NCBI RefSeq assembly: GCF_003807585.1
Contig: NZ_RMBX01000016.1
Span: forward strand, 115,163-179,162
Direction of reading: 5' to 3'
Length of the DNA stretch: 64,000 bases
From: Chitinophaga barathri
Lineage (GTDB): Bacteria; Bacteroidota; Bacteroidia; Chitinophagales; Chitinophagaceae
The notes under the pieces are model-generated. The model saw nothing but the letters and a program-made list of their open reading frames with translations, ran no database searches and had not been told where the DNA came from. This document shows, piece after piece, positions 17,306-26,294 of this stretch (positions are counted from its first letter, which is position 1; each line of letters opens with the position of its first letter). Both the position numbers and the translations under genes were made by a program.

Positions 17306-18970
17306 ATGAACACGATCTCACATTATCTCAAAAACATTATCAACCTGGGTGCACAAGGTGCGGATGCGAACCAGGCGAGGTCTATCGTGATCGTGAATAT
17401 CATGGGCATTATCCCCGCCATTTTCACCGTCATCATGGCTCCCATCCTTTACTGGGTGACCGGTGACCTGGCGATACTGATCAGTCCATTGATAGAAGGC
17501 TCCATCCTTTTTACCATACCGCTCTGGAACGTACTGCGCCGGCACAACATTGCCAAACTGGTGATGTATTCCACCCATAGCCTCGGCCTGCTGTACTTCG
17601 GCCTGCTGATGGGGCCCAATGCGAATATCGAACTGATCGTTGTATTCCTGATAGGGCTTTCTTTCCTGATCTACCCGAACGTAACCCCGAGAGTGATCAG
17701 CATCGCGGCCGTTGTGGGCGTATTGACCATACTTGGCATCAGTTTCGGTTATCACTTCGTGAAGTGGCTCGTACTGGCCGCCACCATCCTGCTGAACGTG
17801 ATGGTGTTTTATTTTTATTCCGCGCATTTTAATGAAAGCATCGATACGCTGGTGAGGCTGAACAAAGCCAAGAGCCAGGAATTCAACCGTACCAACCATG
17901 AAACGCGCAACCACCTGAACGTGGCGAACACCGTGTGCGAAGAATACCTGCGGAACTTTCCCAGCGATACGGAAAACGTAACGATCCCGGTGAGGGACGC
18001 GAAAGCGCTGAGTTTTTCCATCAACCGCATCAAGGAAGTGGTGAACAATGTGCTGGACTACAGCCAGCTGGAGCACAGCCGGCCAACACCCGCTTACAAA
18101 AAAGTAGACCTGGAGCAGTGGGTGGAAGACCTGATCCAGTCCTACCAGGTATTTGCCGGTGAGAAAAACGTGAGCATCGTGCTGGAGCTGATGCCGGGCC
18201 TTCCCGACAAAGTGCTGGCCGATGAAAAGGCCATGACCACCATACTTTCCAACCTTCTTTCCAACGCCATCAAGTTCACCCACGCCGATACCGCCATTTC
18301 CGTGCAGCTGGATGCCGGGCGTGACAATATCATCATGCGGGTGACAGACCAGGGGCCGGGGCTTACCGAAAGCCAGCGCGCGCACCTTTTCCAGGCTTAT
18401 ATTACTGACCGCGGCAACCGTTATAAAGGCACCGGCCTGGGTATGCCTATTGTGCTGGAAACCCTCAAACTGCTCAGGGGCAGCATTACGGTAAAAAGCA
18501 ACACCGGCATGGGCAGCGCATTCACCGTCACCATCCCGGTAACCGTGCCGGAACAGGAATCTGTATCGCCAACCGAACAGTTAAGACCATTGGGCAAAAC
18601 GGTGCTGGTGGTGGATGATAACCCTATGAACCTCCGCGCATCGGAAATGCAGCTGAAAAAAATAGGCTGCGCCGCCATCAAACACACGGACGTACTTGCC
18701 GCCATCCAGTCCACTTTCCTGGAATGCCCTCACCTTATACTTCTTGACTACCAGCTAAACGGCATGGATGGGCTGGAGGCCATCCGCCTGATCAGAAAAC
18801 AGGAACATTTAAAAGACGTACCGGTAATTATAACATCCGGTGTTGCCGGCATAGATACCAATAAAGGATTACTGGCAGCCGGGGTAACGGGTTTCCTAAG
18901 CAAACCCATCGAGCTGCACCGCCTGTACCAGTATATACAATTGTCAGAAAACGCGTTAACAACCAGCTGA
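17306..18970 (+). CDS. Hybrid histidine kinase with C-terminal receiver domain
   Basis: The 554 residues comprise about six membrane helices (~25-175) without a large periplasmic sensor, a HisKA region with the phosphoacceptor His in NHETRNHLN (~197-205), a HATPase with N box LLSNAIKFTHAD and G boxes DQGPGLTESQ and GTGLGMPIV, and a receiver domain (~430-545) with LVVDDN, phosphoacceptor Asp in LILLDYQL (~480) and a Lys in LSKPIE. No DNA-binding domain is attached, so output must go through a partner not seen nearby. It is monocistronic, with 145 bp to the previous gene. Confidence 0.92.
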   Translation: MNTISHYLKNIINLGAQGADANQARSIVIVNIMGIIPAIFTVIMAPILYWVTGDLAILISPLIEGSILFTIPLWNVLRRHNIAKLVMYSTHSLGLLYFGLLMGPNANIELIVVFLIGLSFLIYPNVTPRVISIAAVVGVLTILGISFGYHFVKWLVLAATILLNVMVFYFYSAHFNESIDTLVRLNKAKSQEFNRTNHETRNHLNVANTVCEEYLRNFPSDTENVTIPVRDAKALSFSINRIKEVVNNVLDYSQLEHSRPTPAYKKVDLEQWVEDLIQSYQVFAGEKNVSIVLELMPGLPDKVLADEKAMTTILSNLLSNAIKFTHADTAISVQLDAGRDNIIMRVTDQGPGLTESQRAHLFQAYITDRGNRYKGTGLGMPIVLETLKLLRGSITVKSNTGMGSAFTVTIPVTVPEQESVSPTEQLRPLGKTVLVVDDNPMNLRASEMQLKKIGCAAIKHTDVLAAIQSTFLECPHLILLDYQLNGMDGLEAIRLIRKQEHLKDVPVIITSGVAGIDTNKGLLAAGVTGFLSKPIELHRLYQYIQLSENALTTS

Positions 18971-19177
18971 AAAAACCGGCACAACTAAAGACACAGTGCC
19001 CAATGATCCATACAGTTCCAAAACATGCGGAACCGTGTGACTGTTTGATGTTTTACTGCGATATTCCTGCCTGTAGAGTAATCCTGCGTTTGCGGCCATG
19101 CGCTGTTACTTCGAGAGACGCGCCAGCCATACCCTTGCTTTTTCTTTTTTGAATCCAATCACCTAAACCATCAGTTT

Positions 19178-20140
19178 ATGCAAACACTCACTTTGGATCG
19201 GGCATTGTACTGCCCTTTCCCGGCGCGTATTAACGCCATGGTTGATGCGGTAGAAGAGCATACCGATCAATGGACCCTGGCCTTTGACCTGCACCGCGGG
19301 GACTCTTTCCTGGAATACAAACGGAGCGCTTTCGGGCACATGACCAGCCGGTTTTATCCCACCGCGGGTTTCAAACGCTTGTGTATTACGAACGACCTGC
19401 TGGTGCTCCTCTTTTTGCTGGACGACATGCTGGATCACGAGTCCGGGCCCGATGCCCCGCCGGTGAACTTTGAGCAGCTGGCTAAACAGTTCTGCAACGT
19501 ACTGATCCACGACGAGGCGCATACCTACAAAAGCGGGCCGGTACTGGCTGCTTTGAGCGATGTGTGGCGCCGGATGCGCGAGCTGTGTAATGCGGAGCTG
19601 AAAGGGCAGTTCATCCAGGATATCGTGCTGCTGTTCAAAGCCATCAAATGGCAGAACCAGAATGCCCAATCAGGCATCATTCCTTCCCTGGACGAGTACA
19701 GCCACTGGCGGCCTTTATTCGGCGGCGCTCACCTGGCGGCCAGCCTGATTTTTTTTGCCGAAAACACACAAACTCCTTTGAACACTTTCCGTAAAAAGCC
19801 CCTGGACCTATTGACGACATTATGCGGCCATCTTGGCTGCTGGGCAAACGATCTTATTTCCCTGCAAAAGGAACAGGGGCATGGGGATTTTCACAACCTG
19901 GTGCCTATTCTGCAAAATGAATACGGCCTGACGGAGGACATTGCATCCGACAGGGCGGTGCAGATCCACAACCAGGAGATGCGGGATTTCCATATGCTGT
20001 ACAAGCGGCTGGACTATTATGTGGGCAAACAAAAAGACATCGGCACGTACATTACGGACCTGGCGATGATCGTACGGGGCAACCTGGACTGGTCGTTTAT
20101 CGATTCGGAGCGGTATAGCAGCAGGGTGAACATGATGTAG
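19178..20140 (+). CDS. Class I terpene synthase (bacterial terpene cyclase family)
   Basis: The 320-residue all-helical protein carries the complete class I signature: the aspartate-rich DDMLD (~82-86), the NSE triad as NDLISLQKE (~224-232) and the C-terminal Arg-Tyr pair in SERYSS (~311). Together these bind Mg2+ and diphosphate. It should ionise and cyclise a prenyl diphosphate (C10-C20) in the cytosol; the product cannot be predicted. No cytochrome P450 or other tailoring gene is adjacent. The gene stands alone, with 207 bp of unremarkable sequence upstream and a strong terminator downstream. The polyprenyl synthase and prenyl reductase at 3.9-6.4 kb are the only other isoprenoid genes in the window and might supply substrate (inference). 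Confidence 0.87.
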   Translation: MQTLTLDRALYCPFPARINAMVDAVEEHTDQWTLAFDLHRGDSFLEYKRSAFGHMTSRFYPTAGFKRLCITNDLLVLLFLLDDMLDHESGPDAPPVNFEQLAKQFCNVLIHDEAHTYKSGPVLAALSDVWRRMRELCNAELKGQFIQDIVLLFKAIKWQNQNAQSGIIPSLDEYSHWRPLFGGAHLAASLIFFAENTQTPLNTFRKKPLDLLTTLCGHLGCWANDLISLQKEQGHGDFHNLVPILQNEYGLTEDIASDRAVQIHNQEMRDFHMLYKRLDYYVGKQKDIGTYITDLAMIVRGNLDWSFIDSERYSSRVNMM

Positions 20141-20183
20141 GAAAATAAGAAGCCGGTAGGGGACGATTGAGATAAAAAACAGT

Positions 20184-20220
20184 AAGGCGGCTGAGCGGCG
20201 ATGGCTGAGCCGCCTTTTTT
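20184..20220 (+). terminator. Rho-independent terminator after the terpene synthase
   Basis: A 9-bp stem (AAGGCGGCT 20184-20192 with AGCCGCCTT 20208-20216) is followed by six or more T residues, 43 bp after the stop codon. Confidence 0.8.
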
Positions 20221-20363
20221 TGATTAATAGTATATTCTCCTATAGCCAAAGTATACGGTACGTATAGGATACGTAAAGGAGAGGTATAGGAGAGCGTTGA
20301 GAGAAGACTGTTAAAATAGTACCAGGAGGTTGCCGTTTTCCGGGAAAATGAAGGCTGAATAAC

Positions 20364-20392
20364 AAAAAGGCCGCCTCTTTTGAGACGGCCTT
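20364..20392 (-). terminator. Terminator downstream of tRNA-Gly
   Basis: On the minus strand an AAGGCCG/CGGCCTT stem enclosing a GAGA/TCTC extension is followed by TTTTTG. It begins about 13 nt past the tRNA 3' end. Confidence 0.7.
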
Positions 20393-20404
20393 CAGGCATT
20401 TTGG

Positions 20405-20477
20405 AGCGGAAAACCGGGCTCGAACCGGCCACCCTCAGCTTGGGAAGCTGATGCTCTACCAAATGAGCTATTTCCGC
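20405..20477 (-). tRNA. tRNA-Gly (anticodon CCC)
   Basis: On the minus strand the 73-nt gene folds as a cloverleaf. The acceptor stem is GCGGAAA with TTTCCGC and discriminator T. The D arm is GCTC...GAGC. The anticodon stem TCAGC/GCTGA closes the loop TTCCCAA with anticodon CCC (reads GGG). The T arm is GCCGG-TTCGAGC-CCGGT. CCA is not encoded. A TATATTTG promoter box precedes it and a terminator follows. Confidence 0.93.
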
Positions 20478-20489
20478 TGGTAAGGAGGA

Positions 20490-20497
20490 CAAATATA
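20490..20497 (-). promoter_or_regulatory. Promoter -7 box TATATTTG of tRNA-Gly
   Basis: On the minus strand this is TATATTTG, matching TAnnTTTG, ending 12 bp before the mature tRNA 5' end at 20477. That allows a transcript start a few bases upstream of the tRNA. Confidence 0.6.
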
Positions 20498-20588
20498 CAG
20501 CGTCCCCTTCAAAAAATTAACATTCCGTCATCTTGTTGAAAAAATTATTCCCCGGCTGTTGCGGGAGCAATCAGGAAAAGTGCTGACG

Positions 20589-21719
20589 CTAACAGGCCGC
20601 GGCCGCCCCGGTCTTTAACCTGGAAAGATACGCGCTGGGCGTTTCGCCGGTGATCTTTTTGAAGTAATTGTTGAAGGAGGACTTGGCCTTGAAGCCGCAT
20701 TCAAAGGCAATCATGAGGATGTTTACCGGCAGGTTCTTCTGGTAGATAGCCGTCATTATTTCCAACGCACAGGAAATACGGTATTCGTTGATATATTGAT
20801 AAAACGGTTTCCCTGCATACACATTCAGCGCCTCGGATACATGATATTTGCTTTCGCCGATGGCGGCGGACAGTTTATCGAGGCTGAGGTCCGGGTCCAG
20901 GTAAAGTTTGGTGGCGGCAAGATGCTGATCCAGCTTCTGGAGTATTTTTTTATGTTCCGTTTCCGCCAGTTGTATTTTTTTGGGAACAGGTATTTCCGCT
21001 TCCGTCACCTCCTCAATATCCGGAAGCAGCAGAATCGGTGCGGGCGCCGGGGTGCGCGCTCCCGGTATACCCGCATATTTAAACCGCAGTATTTCGATGC
21101 AGATAACCGACAACAATATGTAACAGATATTCCGGCAAAGCAGCATGCTTTCCATGGAAGGCCCAGTGAATAAACTGATCGTTTTAAAAATGGCCCCAGT
21201 TACCGCCACGGCCAGCATCAGTACGCTGATGTGCAATACCAGCTGCCGCTCCCCTTTTGCCTGGATGAGGCGTAGCTTCCGGAAAATAATGAGCGGGTAA
21301 AACGCGCCGGATGCCATAAACAGCCATGTGGATGTATCGTTATACACCTGTAAAGCACGGTGCCCTACCGGCACATCCGCCAGCAGCAGGCAGAATACCG
21401 TCAGGTAACCGATGGCGGCCAGCACAAAAGGAATAAAAAGGTACATCCGCGTGGCGGGGATAAACTTATCGTCCAGCAGCTTCAGCACATATAAATAGGC
21501 CAGCGGCCCGTAACAAAAACCTATAAAAGTATTCATCTGCGTACGGATTTGCAGGTCCTCCACAAATGAATAGATATAAAATTTGATACCCAGGTGCGTG
21601 GCAATGCAACATAACAATACGACCAGCAGGGCATCCGCTTTGTTGCGGAATTTGTTTTTCCACAACAGCAAAACTGCTATCAATGCCTGGAATGCGCCTA
21701 TTGAAATTACATATAACAT
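20589..21719 (-). CDS. Membrane-bound AraC-family transcriptional regulator
   Basis: The 376 residues start with about seven membrane helices (1-205, beginning MLYVISIGAFQALIAVLLL), followed by a cytoplasmic linker and an AraC/XylS double helix-turn-helix (~285-372) with the signature ECGFKAKSSFNNYFKKITGETPSAYL. Such proteins sense a signal at the membrane and bind DNA directly. It is divergent from the TonB receptor/tyrosine phosphatase operon starting at 21949, its most likely target. The 229-bp interval holds a phased direct repeat TTGGTAA. It contains no receiver domain. Confidence 0.9.
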   Translation of the reverse strand: MLYVISIGAFQALIAVLLLWKNKFRNKADALLVVLLCCIATHLGIKFYIYSFVEDLQIRTQMNTFIGFCYGPLAYLYVLKLLDDKFIPATRMYLFIPFVLAAIGYLTVFCLLLADVPVGHRALQVYNDTSTWLFMASGAFYPLIIFRKLRLIQAKGERQLVLHISVLMLAVAVTGAIFKTISLFTGPSMESMLLCRNICYILLSVICIEILRFKYAGIPGARTPAPAPILLLPDIEEVTEAEIPVPKKIQLAETEHKKILQKLDQHLAATKLYLDPDLSLDKLSAAIGESKYHVSEALNVYAGKPFYQYINEYRISCALEIMTAIYQKNLPVNILMIAFECGFKAKSSFNNYFKKITGETPSAYLSRLKTGAAAAC

Positions 21720-21798
21720 ACCCCGGATTCTGGGTTAAAATTAGAGCTATCGTATTATGCGAATGTTAACTCAAACGATTTACGCCGCATTTAGGGCA

Positions 21799-21816
21799 TT
21801 GGTAATAATTTGGTAA
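21799..21816. promoter_or_regulatory. Direct repeat TTGGTAA x2 in the AraC/TonB divergent region
   Basis: TTGGTAA occurs at 21799-21805 and again at 21810-21816, an 11-bp period (about one helical turn). It lies between the divergent AraC-type regulator and the TonB receptor, as expected of a site for a double-HTH AraC protein. Binding is inferred, not shown. Confidence 0.35.
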
Positions 21817-21948
21817 CACCCTCTAACTAAATGGTTTTCAATACATGCACGTACTATTGCATCGGAATGGTCTTCCTGGGGTACAGGTACATCTACCCGG
21901 TCGTATGGCTTCCGCCGGTTTCTGACTTTTGGAGAAAATTTATCAACT

Positions 21949-24786
21949 ATGATCGCTGGCTTTAAACAAATCCCTATCACCATTTTTATGCTGACGCTCG
22001 TTTCAGCGGCGAAAGCACAGACCGTCAAAGGAGTGGTAAGCGGAAAAGACGGGCAGCTGCCCGGGGCAACTGTTCAGGCACCCGTTACCAGGCAAGGCAC
22101 CGCCACGGACCTCAACGGGAGTTTTACCCTTAACACGCAGGCTACAGGAAAGGTAAAGATCATTGTTACCTATATAGGCCACGAGGCCCGGACAATAGAA
22201 CTGGATGTAAAAAAAGGCATTACAGACGCCGGCATCATCCAGCTGGAACCAGCCGGCCAGATGAAAGAAGTGTTGATCAAAGGCACCATGGCGCCTTCGC
22301 AGCTGAAGGCGCTGAGCATCAAAAAAAATTCCCTCGCGATCATGGATGTGATTGCGGCCGATGCGATCGGCAAACTGCCGGACCGTAATGCCGCCGAAGC
22401 CGTGCAACGTGTGCAGGGCGTGGCAGTAGCCCGCTATCACGGCGAAGCGGACGCCGCTACCGTACGCGGTACGCCTTTCGCATGGACCTCCATCCTTTTT
22501 AACGGCAACCGCCTGCCGAGCGCCAACGTAATGGGCAGCCGCAATTCCGTGCTGGATGCCGTGCCTTCTGAAATGATCCAGTACGTACAGGTGTCAAAAG
22601 CCATTACGCCGGACATGGAAGGCGACGCTATCGGGGGATCCATCAATTTTATTACCCGCACCTCCCCCGCCAAACGCCAGCTGAACGTAAGTGCGGCCGC
22701 CGGTTACAATACTTTTTCAAAAGACGGCACATACAATGGTTCTGTCGTTTACGGCGACCGCTTCTTTAAAAACAAGCTGGGCGTAATGCTGGCTGCCGCC
22801 ATCTGGAACCGGCAGTGGGGTACCGATGCCTTTGATGTATCCTACAACACCGGGCTGAGCGATCCCGGCCAGCGGAAGTCCATCAGCACCGTGATGCTGA
22901 AACGGTATATGGGCAAACGACAAACCTATGGGGCGAACCTGGGGCTGGATTATACCTTCAACGCGGGCAATAAGATATTTATACGCGGCCTGATGGACAA
23001 GTTCAACGACATCCGCCCGGTATACGAATCCTACGTGGATTACAACAACAGCCAGTACCAGTACAATTACCGCTATTCCTATTACCAGACGGTGCTGAAC
23101 GGCGCGGAACTGGGCGGCGAACATCAGCTGGGAGCCAAAATAAAAATGGACTGGACCGTGAGCAATTATTACACAAAATATTTCCTCGAAACACCTCCGA
23201 CCAATTCCAATAAAGGGTTGCCCATCTCCACTTTCAGGCAAAAGATCACGGGCGGTTTCACCAATCTCTCCTCGGATGGAAAACGTTACTGGGGCTTCGA
23301 CTCCAATGACGGGAAAGGCGGCGCACCCCTGTCTTTCGACCCGGGAATAAAAGACGCCGGCGAAAAAATGGATCCTTCCAAACTCACGCTTCAGCAGCTC
23401 GTCATCGCCCAGCTGGACACCCGGGAGGAAGACAAAACGGCGCAGCTGAATTTCAGGTTCAACCTCAGCAGCAAGATACACCTGAAAGCAGGCGCCAAAT
23501 ACAGGTATAAAGACCGCAGCGGTATGTTCGGGTCCAGCATCGTATACCTTGCCGGGGCTTCCCTTGGCATTCCGCAATCGCCCGCCCTACTGCCGCTGAG
23601 CCAGCTGGAACGCACGGACTTCCCTATGCGCGGCGGTTTCTTTAAAGGCATGGACGGGAATTATGATTCCTATGCCATCAATCCGCTCACCAAACAGCAG
23701 CTTTTCGACCTCCTGGATACTGCCACCCTGCGCAAAAACGGGTTCATGAACGTGACACCGAAAACCAATCCCACCAATATTTACAGTGGCTCCGAAGCGG
23801 TAACGGCCGGTTATGCCATGGCTGAAATAGACGCCAGCGACCGTTTTAAGATCGTGGCCGGCGTGCGGAACGAATACACCACCTTTACCCTTCACGGCAC
23901 CAAAGCGACCACCGCCGGTACACCCGCCGCCACCACGCTCAGCCCCGTAACGGTGAACAATACGTATAACGCGCTGCTGCCGATGATACACCTGAAATAC
24001 AACATCAATCAGCAGGCCAGCCTGCGCGCAGCGTACACCCGTACGTTCGTCCGCCCGAACTTCTCCGACCTTACCCCAGGTGAATCGGTGGACAATACCA
24101 AAAATCCCGTTACGATCACCAAAGGCAACGTGGACCTGAAACCCACTTTCGCCAGCAACTTTGACCTGATGGGGGAATATTATTTCAAAAACATCGGCCT
24201 GCTGTCCGGCGGCGTGTTCTATAAAAAGATAAAAGACGTGGTGTTCAGCAACAGGATCAATTTTCAGCAGGACGGCCAGAACTACACGCTGACGCAGGCG
24301 CAGAACCTCAGCGATTCCTGGCTGATAGGCGCGGAAGCCGGCATCAACAAAAGACTGGACTTCCTTCCCGGTATCCTCTCCGGCCTTGGCGTGGAACTGA
24401 ACTATACTTTTATCAACTCCGAAGTAAAACCCACCGGCACCTACACCACTACCCTGCCCAACCAGAGCAAACACCTGTTCAACAGCATCCTGTTCTACGA
24501 AAGGAAAGGCGTAATGGTACGCCTGGCGGGTAATTACCGCGGGGCTTCCGTGGAATCCATCAACCAGCAGCTAGGCCCGGACTTCTACACTTATACAGAC
24601 CGGAACTTCACCGTGGATGCCTCCGCTACCGTCAATATCACCTCTTCCATCCGTGCATTCGTGGAGCTGAACAACCTCACGAACGAGCCGCTGAAAGTAT
24701 ACATGGGCAGCCGCAACAGGATCGTCAGTAACGAGTGGTACGGCAGCCGCGGGCAGGCCGGTATCCGTTGGGACATTATCAAATAA
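21949..24786 (+). CDS. TonB-dependent receptor with carboxypeptidase-regulatory-like domain
   Basis: The 945-residue outer-membrane protein has a signal peptide ending near AAKAQ (residue ~24). A CarboxypepD_reg-like beta domain follows (~26-100), then a plug (~115-240) with DRNAAEAVQRVQGVAVAR, TVRGTPFAWTSILFNG and GDAIGGSINFITR, and a long beta-barrel ending in an aromatic-rich strand (SRGQAGIRWDIIK). No SusD partner is present, so it is a classical TonB receptor rather than a SusC. The exported tyrosine phosphatase gene follows after 19 bp, so the two are one transcription unit, probably under the divergent AraC-type regulator. The ligand is unknown. Confidence 0.92.
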   Translation: MIAGFKQIPITIFMLTLVSAAKAQTVKGVVSGKDGQLPGATVQAPVTRQGTATDLNGSFTLNTQATGKVKIIVTYIGHEARTIELDVKKGITDAGIIQLEPAGQMKEVLIKGTMAPSQLKALSIKKNSLAIMDVIAADAIGKLPDRNAAEAVQRVQGVAVARYHGEADAATVRGTPFAWTSILFNGNRLPSANVMGSRNSVLDAVPSEMIQYVQVSKAITPDMEGDAIGGSINFITRTSPAKRQLNVSAAAGYNTFSKDGTYNGSVVYGDRFFKNKLGVMLAAAIWNRQWGTDAFDVSYNTGLSDPGQRKSISTVMLKRYMGKRQTYGANLGLDYTFNAGNKIFIRGLMDKFNDIRPVYESYVDYNNSQYQYNYRYSYYQTVLNGAELGGEHQLGAKIKMDWTVSNYYTKYFLETPPTNSNKGLPISTFRQKITGGFTNLSSDGKRYWGFDSNDGKGGAPLSFDPGIKDAGEKMDPSKLTLQQLVIAQLDTREEDKTAQLNFRFNLSSKIHLKAGAKYRYKDRSGMFGSSIVYLAGASLGIPQSPALLPLSQLERTDFPMRGGFFKGMDGNYDSYAINPLTKQQLFDLLDTATLRKNGFMNVTPKTNPTNIYSGSEAVTAGYAMAEIDASDRFKIVAGVRNEYTTFTLHGTKATTAGTPAATTLSPVTVNNTYNALLPMIHLKYNINQQASLRAAYTRTFVRPNFSDLTPGESVDNTKNPVTITKGNVDLKPTFASNFDLMGEYYFKNIGLLSGGVFYKKIKDVVFSNRINFQQDGQNYTLTQAQNLSDSWLIGAEAGINKRLDFLPGILSGLGVELNYTFINSEVKPTGTYTTTLPNQSKHLFNSILFYERKGVMVRLAGNYRGASVESINQQLGPDFYTYTDRNFTVDASATVNITSSIRAFVELNNLTNEPLKVYMGSRNRIVSNEWYGSRGQAGIRWDIIK

Positions 24787-24805
24787 TTTTAAACTGGTAT
24801 AGAAA

Positions 24806-25615
24806 ATGAAAAAATTGATTCTTGTTTTTTCCATGCTGGCCCCCGTAGTGGCGTTTGCACAGCTGGCGGACAGCACGCAGCGGCTGGTGCGTATGCAGGG
24901 AGCGCTCAACTTCCGGGATGTAGGCGGTTATAAAACCCGTGACGGGAAAACGGTGGTCACCGGGAAGGTATTCCGCTCCGCCGATGTAAGTAGGCTTACA
25001 GACCAGGACCTGAAAACCCTCGAAGAAAAACACATCCATACTGTATTCGATTTCCGGGGGCGGAAAGAAGCCGCCGCCGCGCCGGATCACATATTGCCCG
25101 GCAGCAGGTACACGCTTTGCCCCGCTGGCAGCGATAGCCTGCCCAATGCCGCTATGATGGCGGACATTATCAAACAGGGTGGTTTTCTCGAAAAATTCTA
25201 CAGCAATGTAACCCCGCTGGGAGAGCGGTACAAACCCCTGTTCCAGGAATTGCTGGTGTTGCCCGCCAATGAATCCGTCATGTATCATTGCACCGGTGGC
25301 CGTGACCGTACCGGCATGGCTACGGCTTTGTTCCTCTACGCCTTACAGGTGCCGCAGGATGTAATAGAAGCGGACTTTACCGCCAGCAACGTATACCTGG
25401 CACCGATGAACGCCCGGATGTTCCAGGGGCTCCAACAGATGACCGGTATGACCGAACAGCAGATCAGCAAAGCCATGGCGCTGAAACCGGAGCATCTCCG
25501 CAGTATGTTCAACTCTCTGAAAAACACCTACGGCTCCGTGGAAAATTTCTTTTCGAAAGAGCTGGGTATCGGGGAAAAAGAGCTTAGGACATTGCGTGAA
25601 AAATATACGATGTAA
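24806..25615 (+). CDS. Exported tyrosine-protein-phosphatase-family enzyme
   Basis: The 269-residue protein has a signal peptide (MKKLILVFSMLAPVVAFAQ) and the Cys-based phosphatase P-loop HCTGGRDRTG (~160-169), i.e. HCxxGxxRT. The N-terminal NFRDVGGYKT and VFRSADVSRLTDQDL are the typical opening of this bacterial family. The catalytic Cys is C161 and the Arg is R167. The product should act in the periplasm or at the surface on phosphorylated proteins, sugars or lipids. It is co-transcribed with the TonB receptor 19 bp upstream, which suggests that the receptor takes up the dephosphorylated product or the substrate (inference). Confidence 0.9.
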   Translation: MKKLILVFSMLAPVVAFAQLADSTQRLVRMQGALNFRDVGGYKTRDGKTVVTGKVFRSADVSRLTDQDLKTLEEKHIHTVFDFRGRKEAAAAPDHILPGSRYTLCPAGSDSLPNAAMMADIIKQGGFLEKFYSNVTPLGERYKPLFQELLVLPANESVMYHCTGGRDRTGMATALFLYALQVPQDVIEADFTASNVYLAPMNARMFQGLQQMTGMTEQQISKAMALKPEHLRSMFNSLKNTYGSVENFFSKELGIGEKELRTLREKYTM

Positions 25616-25632
25616 GAATGCCTGTTATAAAA

Positions 25633-25663
25633 ACAGCCACGCCGGTTCTCCCCGCGTGGCTGT
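25633..25663 (-). terminator. Terminator of the minus-strand YCII/NmrA operon
   Basis: ACAGCCACGC (25633-25642) pairs with GCGTGGCTGT (25654-25663). On the minus strand the stem runs into TTTTTATAA, on the plus strand there is no T-run, so it serves the minus operon ending at 25709. Confidence 0.7.
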
Positions 25664-25695
25664 AAATGCCTCCGCCAACAGCGGGGGCATTTTTA
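25664..25695 (+). terminator. Terminator of the TonB receptor/phosphatase operon
   Basis: AAATGCCTCCGC (25664-25675) pairs with GCGGGGGCATTT (25681-25692) and is followed by TTT on the plus strand. It sits back-to-back with the minus-strand terminator, insulating the two convergent operons. Confidence 0.7.
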
Positions 25696-25708
25696 GTGCT
25701 CAGGTTCC

Positions 25709-26059
25709 TTACACCTCCGGTGGGATCGCCATCCTTACCTCCACGATCGCTCCAACTTCGATAATGGGGCATCCTTTCGCGATTTCCACAGCTTCTTCGT
25801 AATCATTTGCTTTGATCAGGAACAGGCCGCCGATGGATGCTTTTTCTTCCGCATACGGACCGTTTAACACCATGTCATTTTGTTTTACCACCCTTCCGTC
25901 TGTATCCCAACGTTTGAGGGGATTCACGAGTTTGTCCTGCGCGGCTATGCCGGCTATCCAGTCCTGGTAAGGCTTCAGGGCAGCCTTCATTTCCTCGGCA
26001 GACGGCTTTGGGTCTTTGCTTGTCAGATCACGGTGGATCGCTACCAAAAATTCATTCAT
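25709..26059 (-). CDS. YCII-related domain protein (DGPF-type)
   Basis: This 116-residue cytosolic protein shows the YCII/DGPF layout: MNEFLVAIHRDL at the start, NGPYAEEKASIGGLFLIKA in the middle and EVGAIVEVRMAIPPEV at the end, a ferredoxin-like dimeric alpha/beta barrel. Related proteins are sometimes found next to ECF sigma factors or small enzymes; the biochemical role is not established. It is the last gene of a minus operon with the 65-residue protein (19 bp upstream) and the NmrA-type protein. Confidence 0.85.
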   Translation of the reverse strand: MNEFLVAIHRDLTSKDPKPSAEEMKAALKPYQDWIAGIAAQDKLVNPLKRWDTDGRVVKQNDMVLNGPYAEEKASIGGLFLIKANDYEEAVEIAKGCPIIEVGAIVEVRMAIPPEV

Positions 26060-26078
26060 GTTTGCTTTTTTAATTGAT

Positions 26079-26276
26079 TTATAAACGGTTTCGGTATTGA
26101 GGCGGTTCTATCCGTTTTGGTTTGAGTGGCTGTTCTTTCATGCGGATAGTGTCGTCCAGGAATTCGCATCCCTCGCTCGTGTTTTTTTCCGGGGTGTTCG
26201 GGGGTTTGGGTTCATCCTCTTTCGGCGGAAATGCGGGTCTTTCTTTTTCGTTGTTTGAAATTGCCTTCTCCATCAT
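26079..26276 (-). CDS. Small charged proline-rich protein, unknown
   Basis: The 65-residue frame fits neatly between the NmrA-type gene (18 bp gap) and the YCII gene (19 bp gap) on the same strand, which is the main reason to accept it. It is rich in Lys, Glu and Pro (PPKEDEPKPPNTPEKN), has one Cys in SEGCEFLDDT and no hydrophobic segment. It is probably disordered. No family recognised. It could be a chance frame. Confidence 0.45.
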   Translation of the reverse strand: MMEKAISNNEKERPAFPPKEDEPKPPNTPEKNTSEGCEFLDDTIRMKEQPLKPKRIEPPQYRNRL

Positions 26277-26294
26277 TCAGCACTTAAAATGTTA

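Noticed and set aside
20220..20340. Short TATAGGA-type near-repeats after the terpene synthase terminator
   Set aside because: Irregular, with no fixed period or pairing; not enough to support a feature.
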